A stretch of 64,000 nt of DNA from Oscillospiraceae bacterium (lineage in GTDB: Bacteria > Bacillota > Clostridia > Oscillospirales > Oscillospiraceae). Shown one piece after another: positions 49,853 through 59,362 of the stretch. Location: NCBI GenBank assembly GCA_902774015.1, contig CACYHB010000002.1, positions 57,775 through 121,774 on the forward strand. The letters run 5' to 3'. A model generated the notes under the pieces. It did no database searches. It had not been told where the DNA came from and was given only the letters and a program-made list of their open reading frames with translations. Both the position numbers and the translations under genes were made by a program. Within the stretch, counting starts at the first letter, position 1; each line of letters begins with the position of its first letter.

Positions 49853-51236
49853 GGAAATAGGCGAAATACAGTTAAGCGACTTGGAACGTACAATGCGAAT
49901 CGATGCTGAGTTTTACAGAAAAGAGAACTTGGCAATAGCTGCATTGTTAAAGAAGCCAGTCTTCCACCCAGTTACAGACTTTTTCGCAATTTCAGATGGA
50001 AATCATATGTCTATTAGCGAGGCATTCCAAGCAGAGGGGGTTCCATATTATCGCGGTCAGGATATCTACAACACTTTTATTGAGGAAGCATCTCCTGTTT
50101 GTATAGATGATGATACCTTCCTGCACCCTCATATGCTTCGATCGCACCTAAAAGCCGGCGATGTGTTGATGTCGATTGTCGGAGCTATTGTCGGTAATAG
50201 CGCAATTGTTTCATCCGACAATGCGGCCACATGCAGTTGTAAGTTGTCCATCATTCGATCGAAGAGCAAAGGCGTTCTTCCGGAATTCCTGCTTGTTTAT
50301 ATTAAAACTAAATATGGCCAAAACCAAATTCAGAAATTCAAGCGCGGTGCAGCTCAGACAGGATTCCTTCTCGAAGACTTTGACCAGATCTATCTACCGC
50401 AGTTTAGCGTTCGGCTGCAAAACGAGGTTAAGCATGTTGTTGAACTGGCCCATAATACTATTGTTAAAGGCGATCAAGTTTACAACCAAGCGGAACAATT
50501 GATTCTTTCCAATCTCAGATACAAAGAACCAGAGGTAGAGGAAATTGTCTCATCTGTAAAGACTTTCCAAAGTAGTTTTTTGGCTTCTGGAAGGCTTGAC
50601 GCTGAATACTATCAGCGCAAGTATGAGGCGATATCAAACAACTTGAAAACACCTGAGACAGTGTCCTCTATTTGCACAATACATGATAACCCATTTGTTC
50701 CAAAGGAAGATAAGGAATATAAGTACATTGAGTTAGCAAATGTCGGCCGCAATGGAGAAATATCGGATGTTGAGCTTGTAGTAGGAGGAGAACTTCCATC
50801 TAGAGCGCGAAGAAAAGTGGCAGGGGGACAAGTAATAATATCTTCTGTTGAGGGATCGCTGCAGAGCTGTGCCATGATCGAAGATGATTATGATGGAGCC
50901 CTTTGTTCTACCGGGTTTTATGTAATAGATTCTGATATAATCAACTCTGAAACTTTGCTAGTGCTGTTCAAATCAAAACCGATACAGGCACTATTAAAGC
51001 AGAGATGCTCAGGGACTATTTTGACAGCTATCACAAAAGACGAACTTCTCGCCATGCCGCTTCCCAAAATTGATACGAATGTGCAGGAAGCAATAGCTGA
51101 AAAAGTACAGGAATCCTTTGCGCTACGCCGCAAATCGAAAGAGTTGATTGAATACGCAAAGCGAGCCGTTGAAATGGCGATTGAGCAAGGAGAAGATCTG
51201 GCGCTGGATTGGCTGAAAGAGATGGTGGCACAATGA
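49842..51236 (+). CDS. Restriction-modification specificity subunit (HsdS-like)
   Basis: From ATG 49842 a 464-residue protein with two target-recognition domains (about 20-190 and 240-420), each followed by a helical spacer (VRLQNEVKHVVELAH; VQEAIAEKVQESFALRRKS). It determines the DNA sequence recognised by the methylase. The ATG lies inside a stable stem and has only AAGG as ribosome site. The same frame stays open upstream to the slippery site with protein-like sequence (FPLSPSVESFDEAKYKAL), so the true N-terminus may come from frameshifting. It overlaps the next gene by 4 bp (ATGA). Confidence 0.88.
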   Translation: MDGLEIGEIQLSDLERTMRIDAEFYRKENLAIAALLKKPVFHPVTDFFAISDGNHMSISEAFQAEGVPYYRGQDIYNTFIEEASPVCIDDDTFLHPHMLRSHLKAGDVLMSIVGAIVGNSAIVSSDNAATCSCKLSIIRSKSKGVLPEFLLVYIKTKYGQNQIQKFKRGAAQTGFLLEDFDQIYLPQFSVRLQNEVKHVVELAHNTIVKGDQVYNQAEQLILSNLRYKEPEVEEIVSSVKTFQSSFLASGRLDAEYYQRKYEAISNNLKTPETVSSICTIHDNPFVPKEDKEYKYIELANVGRNGEISDVELVVGGELPSRARRKVAGGQVIISSVEGSLQSCAMIEDDYDGALCSTGFYVIDSDIINSETLLVLFKSKPIQALLKQRCSGTILTAITKDELLAMPLPKIDTNVQEAIAEKVQESFALRRKSKELIEYAKRAVEMAIEQGEDLALDWLKEMVAQ

Positions 51237-52534
51237 GCGAGGATAAGCAGTCCGAAAACCAGCATCCATATGAAAACTGGAAAGCTGTAACAGAGGCGGA
51301 CTTTGTAACACTCTTCATTAAGACGTGGTTTGCGTTTGTGTCGACTCTGCGAGAGCTATATCCTCAAGCCAGACCATACTATGAAGCAACCGGTGATTCT
51401 CCATTTGTGCAGGCATATAAAACGGAGTTTGCCGATAAGTTTTATTTCTTATGTCCGCTCACAAATGGAGTCGAACAGAGTCTTCATAGTACATATAAGG
51501 CCGGTCTAAAGATCATTTCAGAGAAATACCCTCGGTTTCTCGTAGACGATTTCTATCACATCAATCTTTCATACGCTGATAAGATTGAAGAGAGTTTTTC
51601 CAGCGTAGGAGGTTATTCAGGGAAGCTGTCTTTATCAATAAAATGTGTATCCAAAGAGTACGTCAAAATAGTCCTTCATTGTTCTGATAACAAGTTTCTA
51701 ACGAAGGCAGGCGAAGATACTGTCCTCGTGGTCAAAGATATTCAATATAAGGACATTCTTGACAGTTTCATTGAAGAATTAGAGCGGAACCCTCGAACGA
51801 TTGACGAAGGTGAGCTGATTAAGTTTTTCTATGAAGCGCTCTTTCAAGTGATTTCAGACGAGTTAATGGAGACTCTTATTGAAAAGCAAGCTTCTCTGCC
51901 GGATAAAGGGTTCTTACAGGTAAAGCAAGTATACGCTGTTATACAGTCTTTCTGCCACCGTGCGGTTGACTCTATGAGAAACTCTTGCCTGGATTCAGCT
52001 ATTGGGGCAGAGCACAAGCTCCTTTCACAAGCCCCGATTGCAGATTTTCTTCAGAGCTTCGGTGGAATGACTTCTTTAGACGAGCAAAATGCATACTTGT
52101 GGTTTATCGGATTTGTCTATCGGCTAAGGAACGCTTTGTTCCATGAGATTATTAACCCGCTGGACCCCTCATGGCAACTGGTGTTCAAAAACGCTTATCT
52201 TGTGCTAAAGCAAGTCGTTGATGCGAACATCTCTCGCCTCAAGACCGTATCACTGCTTCTTAATCTTGCTCCACTTGTTTATAGGGACGACTTCGAAAAG
52301 GCTCCGCCGCCCGAAATCCTAATTAAGGAGAATGACGAAACAAAGTTCATTTATGACAATGTCTCTTTAACGAATTTCAATCCGGACGGAGCGAAGGTTC
52401 ATATCGTTTCTACAATCATTTGCAAAGGGGAAACATTTCGGGTCCAATGCAATGTAAAGTGGGACGCGGGCCTCAAACAGCACAAAGTGAAGAATGTGCA
52501 AATTTGCAAAATAGAAGATCTCGTTACTGTGTAA
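51233..52534 (+). CDS. HEPN-motif protein in the restriction operon
   Basis: A 433-residue soluble protein without close family that I recognise. Residues about 210-345 are helical and contain the HEPN RNase motif RX4H (R299-NALF-H304 in YRLRNALFHEI). The first 180 residues and the C-terminal beta-rich part (about 370-433) are of unknown type. The ATGA overlap with the specificity gene means they are co-translated. HEPN RNases are common toxin effectors, and PrrC-type anticodon nucleases sit in similar positions in type I operons, so a guard role is inferred. Confidence 0.72.
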   Translation: MSEDKQSENQHPYENWKAVTEADFVTLFIKTWFAFVSTLRELYPQARPYYEATGDSPFVQAYKTEFADKFYFLCPLTNGVEQSLHSTYKAGLKIISEKYPRFLVDDFYHINLSYADKIEESFSSVGGYSGKLSLSIKCVSKEYVKIVLHCSDNKFLTKAGEDTVLVVKDIQYKDILDSFIEELERNPRTIDEGELIKFFYEALFQVISDELMETLIEKQASLPDKGFLQVKQVYAVIQSFCHRAVDSMRNSCLDSAIGAEHKLLSQAPIADFLQSFGGMTSLDEQNAYLWFIGFVYRLRNALFHEIINPLDPSWQLVFKNAYLVLKQVVDANISRLKTVSLLLNLAPLVYRDDFEKAPPPEILIKENDETKFIYDNVSLTNFNPDGAKVHIVSTIICKGETFRVQCNVKWDAGLKQHKVKNVQICKIEDLVTV

Positions 52535-52576
52535 GGCGATACAAGGCCTTGACACAAGAAAAAGAGAGGTAAAATC

Positions 52577-53233
52577 ATGGAAAAGACAGGCGTAATCTAC
52601 ATACTTACTAACCCCTCCTTCCCTGAATACGTAAAAATCGGGTACGCGGACGATATCGACAAACGGCTGCAGCAGCTGAACCGGAGCGAATGCATTCCTT
52701 TTGCGTTCCGGGTTTATGCGACGTATGAGGTCAACTCCCGGCTTTCTGATCTGAAGATTCACAGCATCATCGACAAGCTGAACCCCAACCTGCGTTCCAT
52801 CGAGAACTTCAATGGGAAGCAGCGCGTCCGTGAATTCTATGCCATGTCGCCGGAGGATGCCTATTCCATTCTCGAAGCAATCGCGGAGATCCACGGCCGT
52901 GCGGACAAGCTGAAACGGATCGCCATGGATGAAGAGCAGAAGCAGGCCGAAGAAACCGCCCAGGAGATTGACGCAGAGCATAAAGAGCGCTTGGCTCCGT
53001 TCCGCTTCTCCATATGCAATATTGCTCCCGGCGAAGAGATCGAGTATTGTTATAATCCGGAGATCAAATGCAAGGTCGTCGATGATAAGCAGGTGGAGTA
53101 TCAGGGACAGAGGTATTCTCTGTCGGCGCTTGCCCAGATCCTGACTGGCAGCAAGTGGCCCGTCGCCGGACCGCGGTATTTCAAATACAAAGGTGAATGG
53201 CTAAACGATATCCGGCATCGGCTGGAAGATTAA
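52577..53233 (+). CDS. GIY-YIG nuclease (T5orf172 type) with RAMA-like C-terminus
   Basis: A 218-residue protein. The N-terminal domain matches T5orf172/GIY-YIG endonucleases: GVIYILTNPSFPEYVKIGYA with Arg30 and the later EVNSRLSDLKIHSII. After a charged coiled linker (about 95-140), the C-terminal QGQRYSLSALAQILTGSKW...W resembles RAMA/DUF4357 modules found fused to restriction and methylase proteins. It is GC-rich unlike its AT-rich neighbours, suggesting a separate origin. It lies 42 bp after the HEPN gene. Confidence 0.8.
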   Translation: MEKTGVIYILTNPSFPEYVKIGYADDIDKRLQQLNRSECIPFAFRVYATYEVNSRLSDLKIHSIIDKLNPNLRSIENFNGKQRVREFYAMSPEDAYSILEAIAEIHGRADKLKRIAMDEEQKQAEETAQEIDAEHKERLAPFRFSICNIAPGEEIEYCYNPEIKCKVVDDKQVEYQGQRYSLSALAQILTGSKWPVAGPRYFKYKGEWLNDIRHRLED

Positions 53234-53254
53234 GAGATAACAGGTGTATAACAC

Positions 53255-56200
53255 ATGGCAACAATTACTACGATTAAGCAAAGAATAGAGCAGCTTGATG
53301 CGGGGCATTTTCAAATACTCTGTGATGCTTATCTGTCAAGAGAAGGGTACCCCAATCTTGTCGCGTTGGGAACGAGAGCCGGTACTTCAAAAACGACGCT
53401 CGGAACCCCTGATACTTATTTTTGCATGGCCGGAGACAAATACGTTTTTGCAGAGTATACAACGCAGAAAGACGGGCTGGTAAGTAAAATTCAGGATGAT
53501 TTGCAGAAGTGCTTCGATGTTGCATTTACAGGTATCCCAGCCAATCTGATAGCAGAAATCGTTTATTGCCATACATCATCCAATCTTCCACCCAAGAAAG
53601 ATACGGAACTAAAGCAATACTGTATTGAAAAAGGTGTTGCGTTGCGACTAATCGGGATTGACTTTCTGGCAGAAGAGTTAAGCAGAAAATACCCTGTCAT
53701 TGTAAAAGATCACCTTGGATTGACAATTGATACTGAGCAAATACGGTCTTTATCTGATTTTGTTAGCCATTATGATTCCAATGAGCTTGCTGCGCCTCTG
53801 AACACCAACTTTCAGTATAGGCAGCACGAAACTGAATTGATTAGTTCTGCTTTAGATCGTTGTGACATCGTCGTGTTGACCGGCGTTGCAGGTGCAGGAA
53901 AAACAAGGCTTGCGCTAAAATATGCAAACGATTACTCCTTAGAAAATGGCTACAAACTATTTATTATACACAGCAATGGGCTTCCATTGTTTGAGGACTT
54001 GAAGCTGCACTTTGAACGGCCTGGTAACTATTTTGTCGTTATAGATGATGCAAACCAGATTTCCCAATTGGGGCATATTATTGAGTATGTAAACAAAAAG
54101 AGCGACGGTTATAATGTGAAAATGATTATAACCGTGCGAAGCTATGCTCTTGATAGAGTAAAAACAGATCTTAGAGGAAAGGCGCGTTACGAAGAGCTTA
54201 GCATTGGTGCTTTTTCGGACGATGAAATCAAGTCTATTGTAAAAGACCAGTTTGGCATTGCCAATTATCGTTATCTGGACCGCATTGCCCAGATTGCGGA
54301 GGGAAATGCTAGAATTGCCATTATTGCTGGAAGGATTGCAACAGATGCAAATCGCTTGGATTCCATTAATGATGCATCAGAACTGTACGAGGATTACTTC
54401 GGAAAAGCATTTCAGGAAGCAAATCTGGAAGAAGATCAACAACTTCAAATCACTGCCGGTGTTATAGCTTTTTTAAACTCTGCGCACCTAGACTATCTTG
54501 AGCCAATTGTGCCTGTCCTTTCGGAATTAGGGATAGACATCAGCGTGCTAAAAAGCTGTGTCTATAAGCTCCACGAGATGGAACTCGTTGATATCTGCCA
54601 TGACAAGGCTGTTGTTATCTCCGATCAGTGCTTTGCTAACTTTATTCTCAAGCATGTTTATTGTGATAAGAAATCTATTAGTCTTGCGGCAATGCTAGAT
54701 GTTTGTTTTAAACCATTTCGTGAGAAAACAATGCTAGCAGTAAATACACTTATAGATGTATTCAGAACTAAGGATGTCCGAGATTTTGTAACCAAAGAAA
54801 TCAAAGCTGTATGGAAAAAGAAGAAAGATGAAGGATCGGCAGACTTTTGGGAATGGGTAAAAGCGTTTTATCCAATAAACCAAGAAGAAGCTCTTCTTAT
54901 GCTCAAAGAGCGTATTGATAACACAGAGCAAGTATCTCTTCCTGTTGCAAGCATCGATGTAAATGAACGGCGCAACTATATAAACGTAAATGACGACATA
55001 ATAACTATGTTGGGGGGGTTCGCCAATACTGGTAATCTTGATACCGCTCTAGAATTGTTCTTTACGTATTATTTGAAGCGTCCAGATTTGTTCATTCAAT
55101 TCTATCATGCAATAAACATGTATTATGGGATAAACCTGCGCGCTGTTGAAAACGATTTTTACACTCCTATTCGCCTGATAAATCAGTTTATTACCAGTTC
55201 TAATCAGTGGAAGAATGACTATATTCGTCTATTATTCTTCAATGTGGTCGGAAAGCTGCTTCAAGTCCATTTTTCGTCATTTGAAGATGGAAAGAAAGCC
55301 AACAGCATCGTTATTTGCAATTTTGCTTTGCGCCCATCTGAGGGGGCATTCATGTATCGCAATATGATTTGGCGCCAGATACTTGCAATTCAAAGCGAAA
55401 CAGAGTGTAAGTCAGAGATTCAGTCTTTGTTAAGACAGTATGCCGGTGCAATCGAAGACTGCAGTTATGAAATAATCGAAAAAGATGCTCCGTTCATTGA
55501 CGAATTGCTCAGCCAAGGTTTTTCAATCGAAGACGTAAATGATTGTGTTTTAGCCGAGCATGTTAATTCCATAATTGCACTAACAGATTATAATTCAGAT
55601 GTCCTCCAAAGATTTCTTGGTAGTGAAAAGCTCAAAGCCTATCATTTGCTCATTGGCCCCAAGTGGGATTTAACTTCTGACTTCCAAGAAAACAAGAGAG
55701 AAAAACAGCGTGTCATTTCAGAACATCTAAGGAAAGCAAACGACGCATGTGCAGCGTTTGACAGATTGTTCGATATCTATCTTTCCTGCATGAGCAGTGA
55801 GGCTCATACAAATTGGGAAATCGGCGAAGGAATGCAAAGAGCCGTCAATTACATGTCAAGTGATGCTCAGAATTGCAAGTATGCGGCCGAAAAACTAGTT
55901 CGCGCGCAACGGCTTGATGGAATACACGTTCTCGACATTGTAAACAGCTTGTTTTCGTATTATCCTCCGGAAGAGGTTCTTTCAGTTATTAGGTGTGCAA
56001 ATAAAGAGACTCTGGATTATTGGCTTTTTGCTTACTATCATGAGTTTCCTGCTGAGTTGATAACGGATAGCACAGTACAAGATTTCTATAAGTATCTTTT
56101 GTGTGAATATGATCGTGATTATCGTGGCGGTCCGAATAGGGAGTTGCAGTTCTTAACTAATTATGAGAAATATGACCCCGATGTCTTCATAAAAACTGTG

Positions 56201-56989
56201 CAACTCATTTTCAACAAACGCAGTTATTCTCCGTTAATTGTGACCTGTTACTTTACTTTGCTCTTTCATAGCCAATGCTACGAGGCAAAAGAGATCATAC
56301 AAAAGTTTGGAAGAGATCTTGCTCTTTTGGAAGACATCTACATTTTTGAGTGCTTGAATTATAGCCTTACTGATCTTGACGGAGCGCTGCTCAAAGAGAT
56401 TTGCGAAATCGATGAATCCTTTAGCAAGAGATATTATGCTGAAGTATATGCGGAAAAACAATATCATCGACATGAGGATAGCTCTAAGCTGCAAGTTTTT
56501 TTCAGATGTAAGAACTATATCCAAATTATAGATTCTATCGTAAATGAATGCTCGAACAAAGGACGGTATGTATATTTCGATCTTACGCCAGTAATGAAGA
56601 CCTTTGTTGCGGTACCAAATGATTTAGTTCAAGCAAGTGATACTTGGATTAATCACTACATTTCTGAATACAATCAAGATTCGGATAAAATGTGTGCGCT
56701 ATTCGAAGCAATCGCTGAGTTGGGTAATGAGGATAGAAAGATTACATTTCTTCGTTATTTGATATCATGCAATGCTGATGTCGAGTTGTTCAGGAGAATC
56801 GAGTTGCTTCCAAGGGAAGTATCATGGTCAGTAACTACGTTTTACGAATGGATAAAATATTTGGAGAAGCTTCGCCCTCTTTTTGTTGGCCTTCCATATC
56901 TGAAGCATAGGATCATTGTAAATGAAGAGATAGACAGGTTGCATGCGATGATAGAAAGGGTAGAAATCGAGGATGTTCTCAGAGGATAA
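53255..56989 (+). CDS. STAND-like NTPase with N-terminal nuclease-like domain
   Basis: A 1244-residue protein. Residues 1-150 look like a restriction-endonuclease fold with Asp53 (GTPDTY) and Glu67 (FAEYTTQ), the usual ExK lysine being Thr69. The NTPase has Walker A GVAGAGKT (210-217) and Walker B FVVIDDAN (D264-D265), with a sensor-like ITVRS. The remaining about 800 residues are helical and repeat-like, as in sensor regions of STAND proteins. Architecture and context fit antiviral STAND (Avs-like) proteins, which detect a phage protein and cut DNA. A seven-G run (55012-55018) is a possible slippage site. Confidence 0.8.
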   Translation: MATITTIKQRIEQLDAGHFQILCDAYLSREGYPNLVALGTRAGTSKTTLGTPDTYFCMAGDKYVFAEYTTQKDGLVSKIQDDLQKCFDVAFTGIPANLIAEIVYCHTSSNLPPKKDTELKQYCIEKGVALRLIGIDFLAEELSRKYPVIVKDHLGLTIDTEQIRSLSDFVSHYDSNELAAPLNTNFQYRQHETELISSALDRCDIVVLTGVAGAGKTRLALKYANDYSLENGYKLFIIHSNGLPLFEDLKLHFERPGNYFVVIDDANQISQLGHIIEYVNKKSDGYNVKMIITVRSYALDRVKTDLRGKARYEELSIGAFSDDEIKSIVKDQFGIANYRYLDRIAQIAEGNARIAIIAGRIATDANRLDSINDASELYEDYFGKAFQEANLEEDQQLQITAGVIAFLNSAHLDYLEPIVPVLSELGIDISVLKSCVYKLHEMELVDICHDKAVVISDQCFANFILKHVYCDKKSISLAAMLDVCFKPFREKTMLAVNTLIDVFRTKDVRDFVTKEIKAVWKKKKDEGSADFWEWVKAFYPINQEEALLMLKERIDNTEQVSLPVASIDVNERRNYINVNDDIITMLGGFANTGNLDTALELFFTYYLKRPDLFIQFYHAINMYYGINLRAVENDFYTPIRLINQFITSSNQWKNDYIRLLFFNVVGKLLQVHFSSFEDGKKANSIVICNFALRPSEGAFMYRNMIWRQILAIQSETECKSEIQSLLRQYAGAIEDCSYEIIEKDAPFIDELLSQGFSIEDVNDCVLAEHVNSIIALTDYNSDVLQRFLGSEKLKAYHLLIGPKWDLTSDFQENKREKQRVISEHLRKANDACAAFDRLFDIYLSCMSSEAHTNWEIGEGMQRAVNYMSSDAQNCKYAAEKLVRAQRLDGIHVLDIVNSLFSYYPPEEVLSVIRCANKETLDYWLFAYYHEFPAELITDSTVQDFYKYLLCEYDRDYRGGPNRELQFLTNYEKYDPDVFIKTVQLIFNKRSYSPLIVTCYFTLLFHSQCYEAKEIIQKFGRDLALLEDIYIFECLNYSLTDLDGALLKEICEIDESFSKRYYAEVYAEKQYHRHEDSSKLQVFFRCKNYIQIIDSIVNECSNKGRYVYFDLTPVMKTFVAVPNDLVQASDTWINHYISEYNQDSDKMCALFEAIAELGNEDRKITFLRYLISCNADVELFRRIELLPREVSWSVTTFYEWIKYLEKLRPLFVGLPYLKHRIIVNEEIDRLHAMIERVEIEDVLRG

Positions 56990-57048
56990 TGCGGTAAAAA
57001 TGTAGAGAAAATATCTGGTTTTCTTTATAGTAAAAGAAGGAGTGTCTT

Positions 57049-57798
57049 TTGAAACACTACATCACCGCCGATATTCACGGCTTTTATACGGAATTTCATA
57101 AGGCGCTGGATGAGGCGGGGTATTTCACCGATCCCGAGCCGCACAAGCTGATCATCCTGGGCGATCTGTTCGACCGCGGGCAGGAAGCCGTGGCGATGCA
57201 ACGGTTCATTCTCTACCTTCTGGAGCAGGACGCCGTGATCCTGATTCGGGGAAACCATGAAGATCTCTACGAGGAAATGATCACGATCGACGAGGGCCTG
57301 CCGGTCCGGCACCACAAGAGCAACGGGACTTACGGAACGGCCCTGCAGCTGACGGGCTACGACCCCGGGCTGGCGATCATCCGCAATTTCGATTTCGCCG
57401 AGGCGGCGCAGAACACAGCCTATTATCGACAAATCATCCCCGCGATGGTAGACTATTATGAGACCGCGCATTATGTTTTCGTGCACGGTTGGATTCCCTG
57501 CATCCAGGAGCGTGACGGCAACTACAGCCATCGCTCCGACTGGCGCGAGGCCACACCCGAGGAATGGCGTCGGGCACGGTGGTGTAACGGGATGGACGCG
57601 GCGCAGGCCTGCACGGAAGAAAAGACGATCCTCTGCGGCCACTGGCATTGTTCTTACGGCCACGCGCGGTATGAGAACAAAGGTTCCGAGTTCGGGCCGG
57701 ACGCGGATTTCAGTCCCTACTACGGCCCCGGGGTGATCGCGCTGGATGCCTGCACCGCATACAGCGGAAAGATCAATATCCTGACGCTTGAAGATTAA
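57049..57798 (+). CDS. Calcineurin-like metallophosphatase
   Basis: A 249-residue enzyme of the Ser/Thr phosphatase (PPP-like) group. ADIHG (D8, H10), GDLFDRG (D39, D42), RGNHED (N69, H70) and CGHWH near residue 200 are the metal-binding motifs. The start is TTG with GAAGGAG 7 bp upstream. The substrate is unknown; in the island it may reverse a modification made by the adjacent HipA-like kinase (inference). GC-rich composition contrasts with the STAND gene before it. Confidence 0.87.
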   Translation: MKHYITADIHGFYTEFHKALDEAGYFTDPEPHKLIILGDLFDRGQEAVAMQRFILYLLEQDAVILIRGNHEDLYEEMITIDEGLPVRHHKSNGTYGTALQLTGYDPGLAIIRNFDFAEAAQNTAYYRQIIPAMVDYYETAHYVFVHGWIPCIQERDGNYSHRSDWREATPEEWRRARWCNGMDAAQACTEEKTILCGHWHCSYGHARYENKGSEFGPDADFSPYYGPGVIALDACTAYSGKINILTLED

Positions 57799-57837
57799 CG
57801 TACCCATGAGGAGTACGGAATGGGAGGAGTTGCTGAT

Positions 57838-58962
57838 ATGAGCATTGCTGTGAATCATGCCGTCCTGGCCAAGGGCTGGGAGCGGTTCACGATCATGCAC
57901 AAGGAGCGCAAGGTCGCGGCCATTCGCGAGGACGGCACCTGCACGATCTATGCCCCGTCCTTTATGCCCTACAATCTCTATCTGGAGACGGCGGATGATC
58001 TGGACACGCGGCTCAACAACCTGAACAATTTCTACTATTGGTGTTCCTCCCGCGTCCTGACCCTGGATCGCCGATTCGCCAAGGAGATCCTGAACAGCAT
58101 CGGAGCCAAGCAGGCCACGACGGATCGCGACCGCGCCGCCATCGCCATTTCCTATCACGGGCTGAGCCTGACTGACGTGTACTGGATCAAGTTCAGCCGG
58201 GAGAACGTTAGTTTCGCCGACCTCAGCCTGTTCCGGCATTCCCTGTCTGGGGCCTTCGCCGACGTCAGTCTGAACGGCCGCTCTCTTACCGTTCAGAACG
58301 CAGAGCTGCTGAAACCCAACGACGCGGCCGGGGACATCGGGACCCAGGGCGTCGCAGCGAAGGCGTGGATTCGGGAGAACGGGTCATTCTATCTCCTGAA
58401 GAACGGCGATGAGCGCGACGTAAACGCCGAGCTGCTAGCCTCAAAGATCGCTCGCTGTTTCCAGGCCGAAAGCGTGGCCTATGAGCCGTCCACCTTCGAA
58501 GACAAGCCGGTTTCCCGGAGCCGCATCATCACTTCCGAAGATGCGAGCCTTGTCTCCATGGAGGCGGTGGATGTGTACTGCGTCAATCATGAGCTGGATC
58601 GGGATGCCTTTGTGCTGAAGAAGGACGCCTACGCCTATCACATGATGAACCTGATCGACTACCTGGTAGGCAACACCGACCGGCACTGGGGCAACTGGGG
58701 CTTTCTGGTCAGCAACGACACGAACAGGCTGGAAAAGCTCTATCCCCTGATGGACTTCAACAAGTCCTTCCTGTCCTATGATTTGATCGACGGTGCCCGC
58801 TGCCAGACGAGCAGCCGGAAGCTCTCGCAACGGGAGGCGGCCATCGAGGCCGTCCGCGCCGTGGGGCTGAACCAGATCGTAGAGATCAATCCGGAGTGGT
58901 TTGAAGATCAGGCCACGCGGGATATGTTCTTCCGGCGGTTGGAGGCCGTGAAAAGCGTATAA
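57838..58962 (+). CDS. HipA-like kinase domain protein
   Basis: A 374-residue protein whose C-terminal half carries the HipA/PI-kinase-like catalytic motifs: VGNTDRHWGNW (D281, N286) and LMDFNKSF (D306). The N-terminal 130 residues differ from classical HipA and no HipB antitoxin gene adjoins. ATG 57838 has GGAGGAG about 8 bp upstream. It probably phosphorylates a protein target; whether it is a toxin is not shown. It follows the phosphatase by 39 bp and ends at a strong hairpin. Confidence 0.78.
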   Translation: MSIAVNHAVLAKGWERFTIMHKERKVAAIREDGTCTIYAPSFMPYNLYLETADDLDTRLNNLNNFYYWCSSRVLTLDRRFAKEILNSIGAKQATTDRDRAAIAISYHGLSLTDVYWIKFSRENVSFADLSLFRHSLSGAFADVSLNGRSLTVQNAELLKPNDAAGDIGTQGVAAKAWIRENGSFYLLKNGDERDVNAELLASKIARCFQAESVAYEPSTFEDKPVSRSRIITSEDASLVSMEAVDVYCVNHELDRDAFVLKKDAYAYHMMNLIDYLVGNTDRHWGNWGFLVSNDTNRLEKLYPLMDFNKSFLSYDLIDGARCQTSSRKLSQREAAIEAVRAVGLNQIVEINPEWFEDQATRDMFFRRLEAVKSV

Positions 58963-58980
58963 GCTGAGTAATATGAATAT

Positions 58981-59026
58981 AAAAGCCCCGAAGCACACAT
59001 TCTGATATGAGCTTCGGGGCATTTCT
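58981..59026. terminator. Bidirectional terminator after the HipA-like gene
   Basis: GCCCCGAAGC (58985-58994) pairs with GCTTCGGGGC (59011-59020), preceded by AAAA and followed by ATTTCTTTAT, between the convergent HipA-like and 103-residue genes. Confidence 0.88.
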
Positions 59027-59338
59027 TTATCCTCGATAGTATGCTGCCCAGCCGACATAGCAGCCGTCAACAGGCACCACGAGCACACCATCCGTGCGGC
59101 CGCGCTGCTGCACCAGGAGGCAGCGCCAAGCATCGCCCTCCGCGCACAGGGCCGCGTATTCTTCAATGAACTGCCGATCTGCGATCATGTCCGTGATGAA
59201 GTTTTCATAGTCGATTTTCGCCAGCTTCACCGTATTTACGATTTCATACTGCGTCTCTTGTTCGATCGGGTGCGGTGCCAGCAGATCCTCGATGATCCGC
59301 GGGCTTTCAACGAAATAGGCAAAACCAGTTCTATCCAT
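59027..59338 (-). CDS. Uncharacterised 103-residue protein
   Basis: A small acidic protein starting MDRTGFAYFVESPRIIEDLL, with ATG 59338 chosen because GGGAG lies 8 bp upstream. I recognise no family. It is divergent from a small Arc-like DNA-binding protein, and the shared intergenic region carries four TGTACTT half-sites, so the pair may form an autoregulated module. Confidence 0.65.
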   Translation of the reverse strand: MDRTGFAYFVESPRIIEDLLAPHPIEQETQYEIVNTVKLAKIDYENFITDMIADRQFIEEYAALCAEGDAWRCLLVQQRGRTDGVLVVPVDGCYVGWAAYYRG

Positions 59339-59362
59339 ATCCCCAGCTCCCTTCAAATGTTA

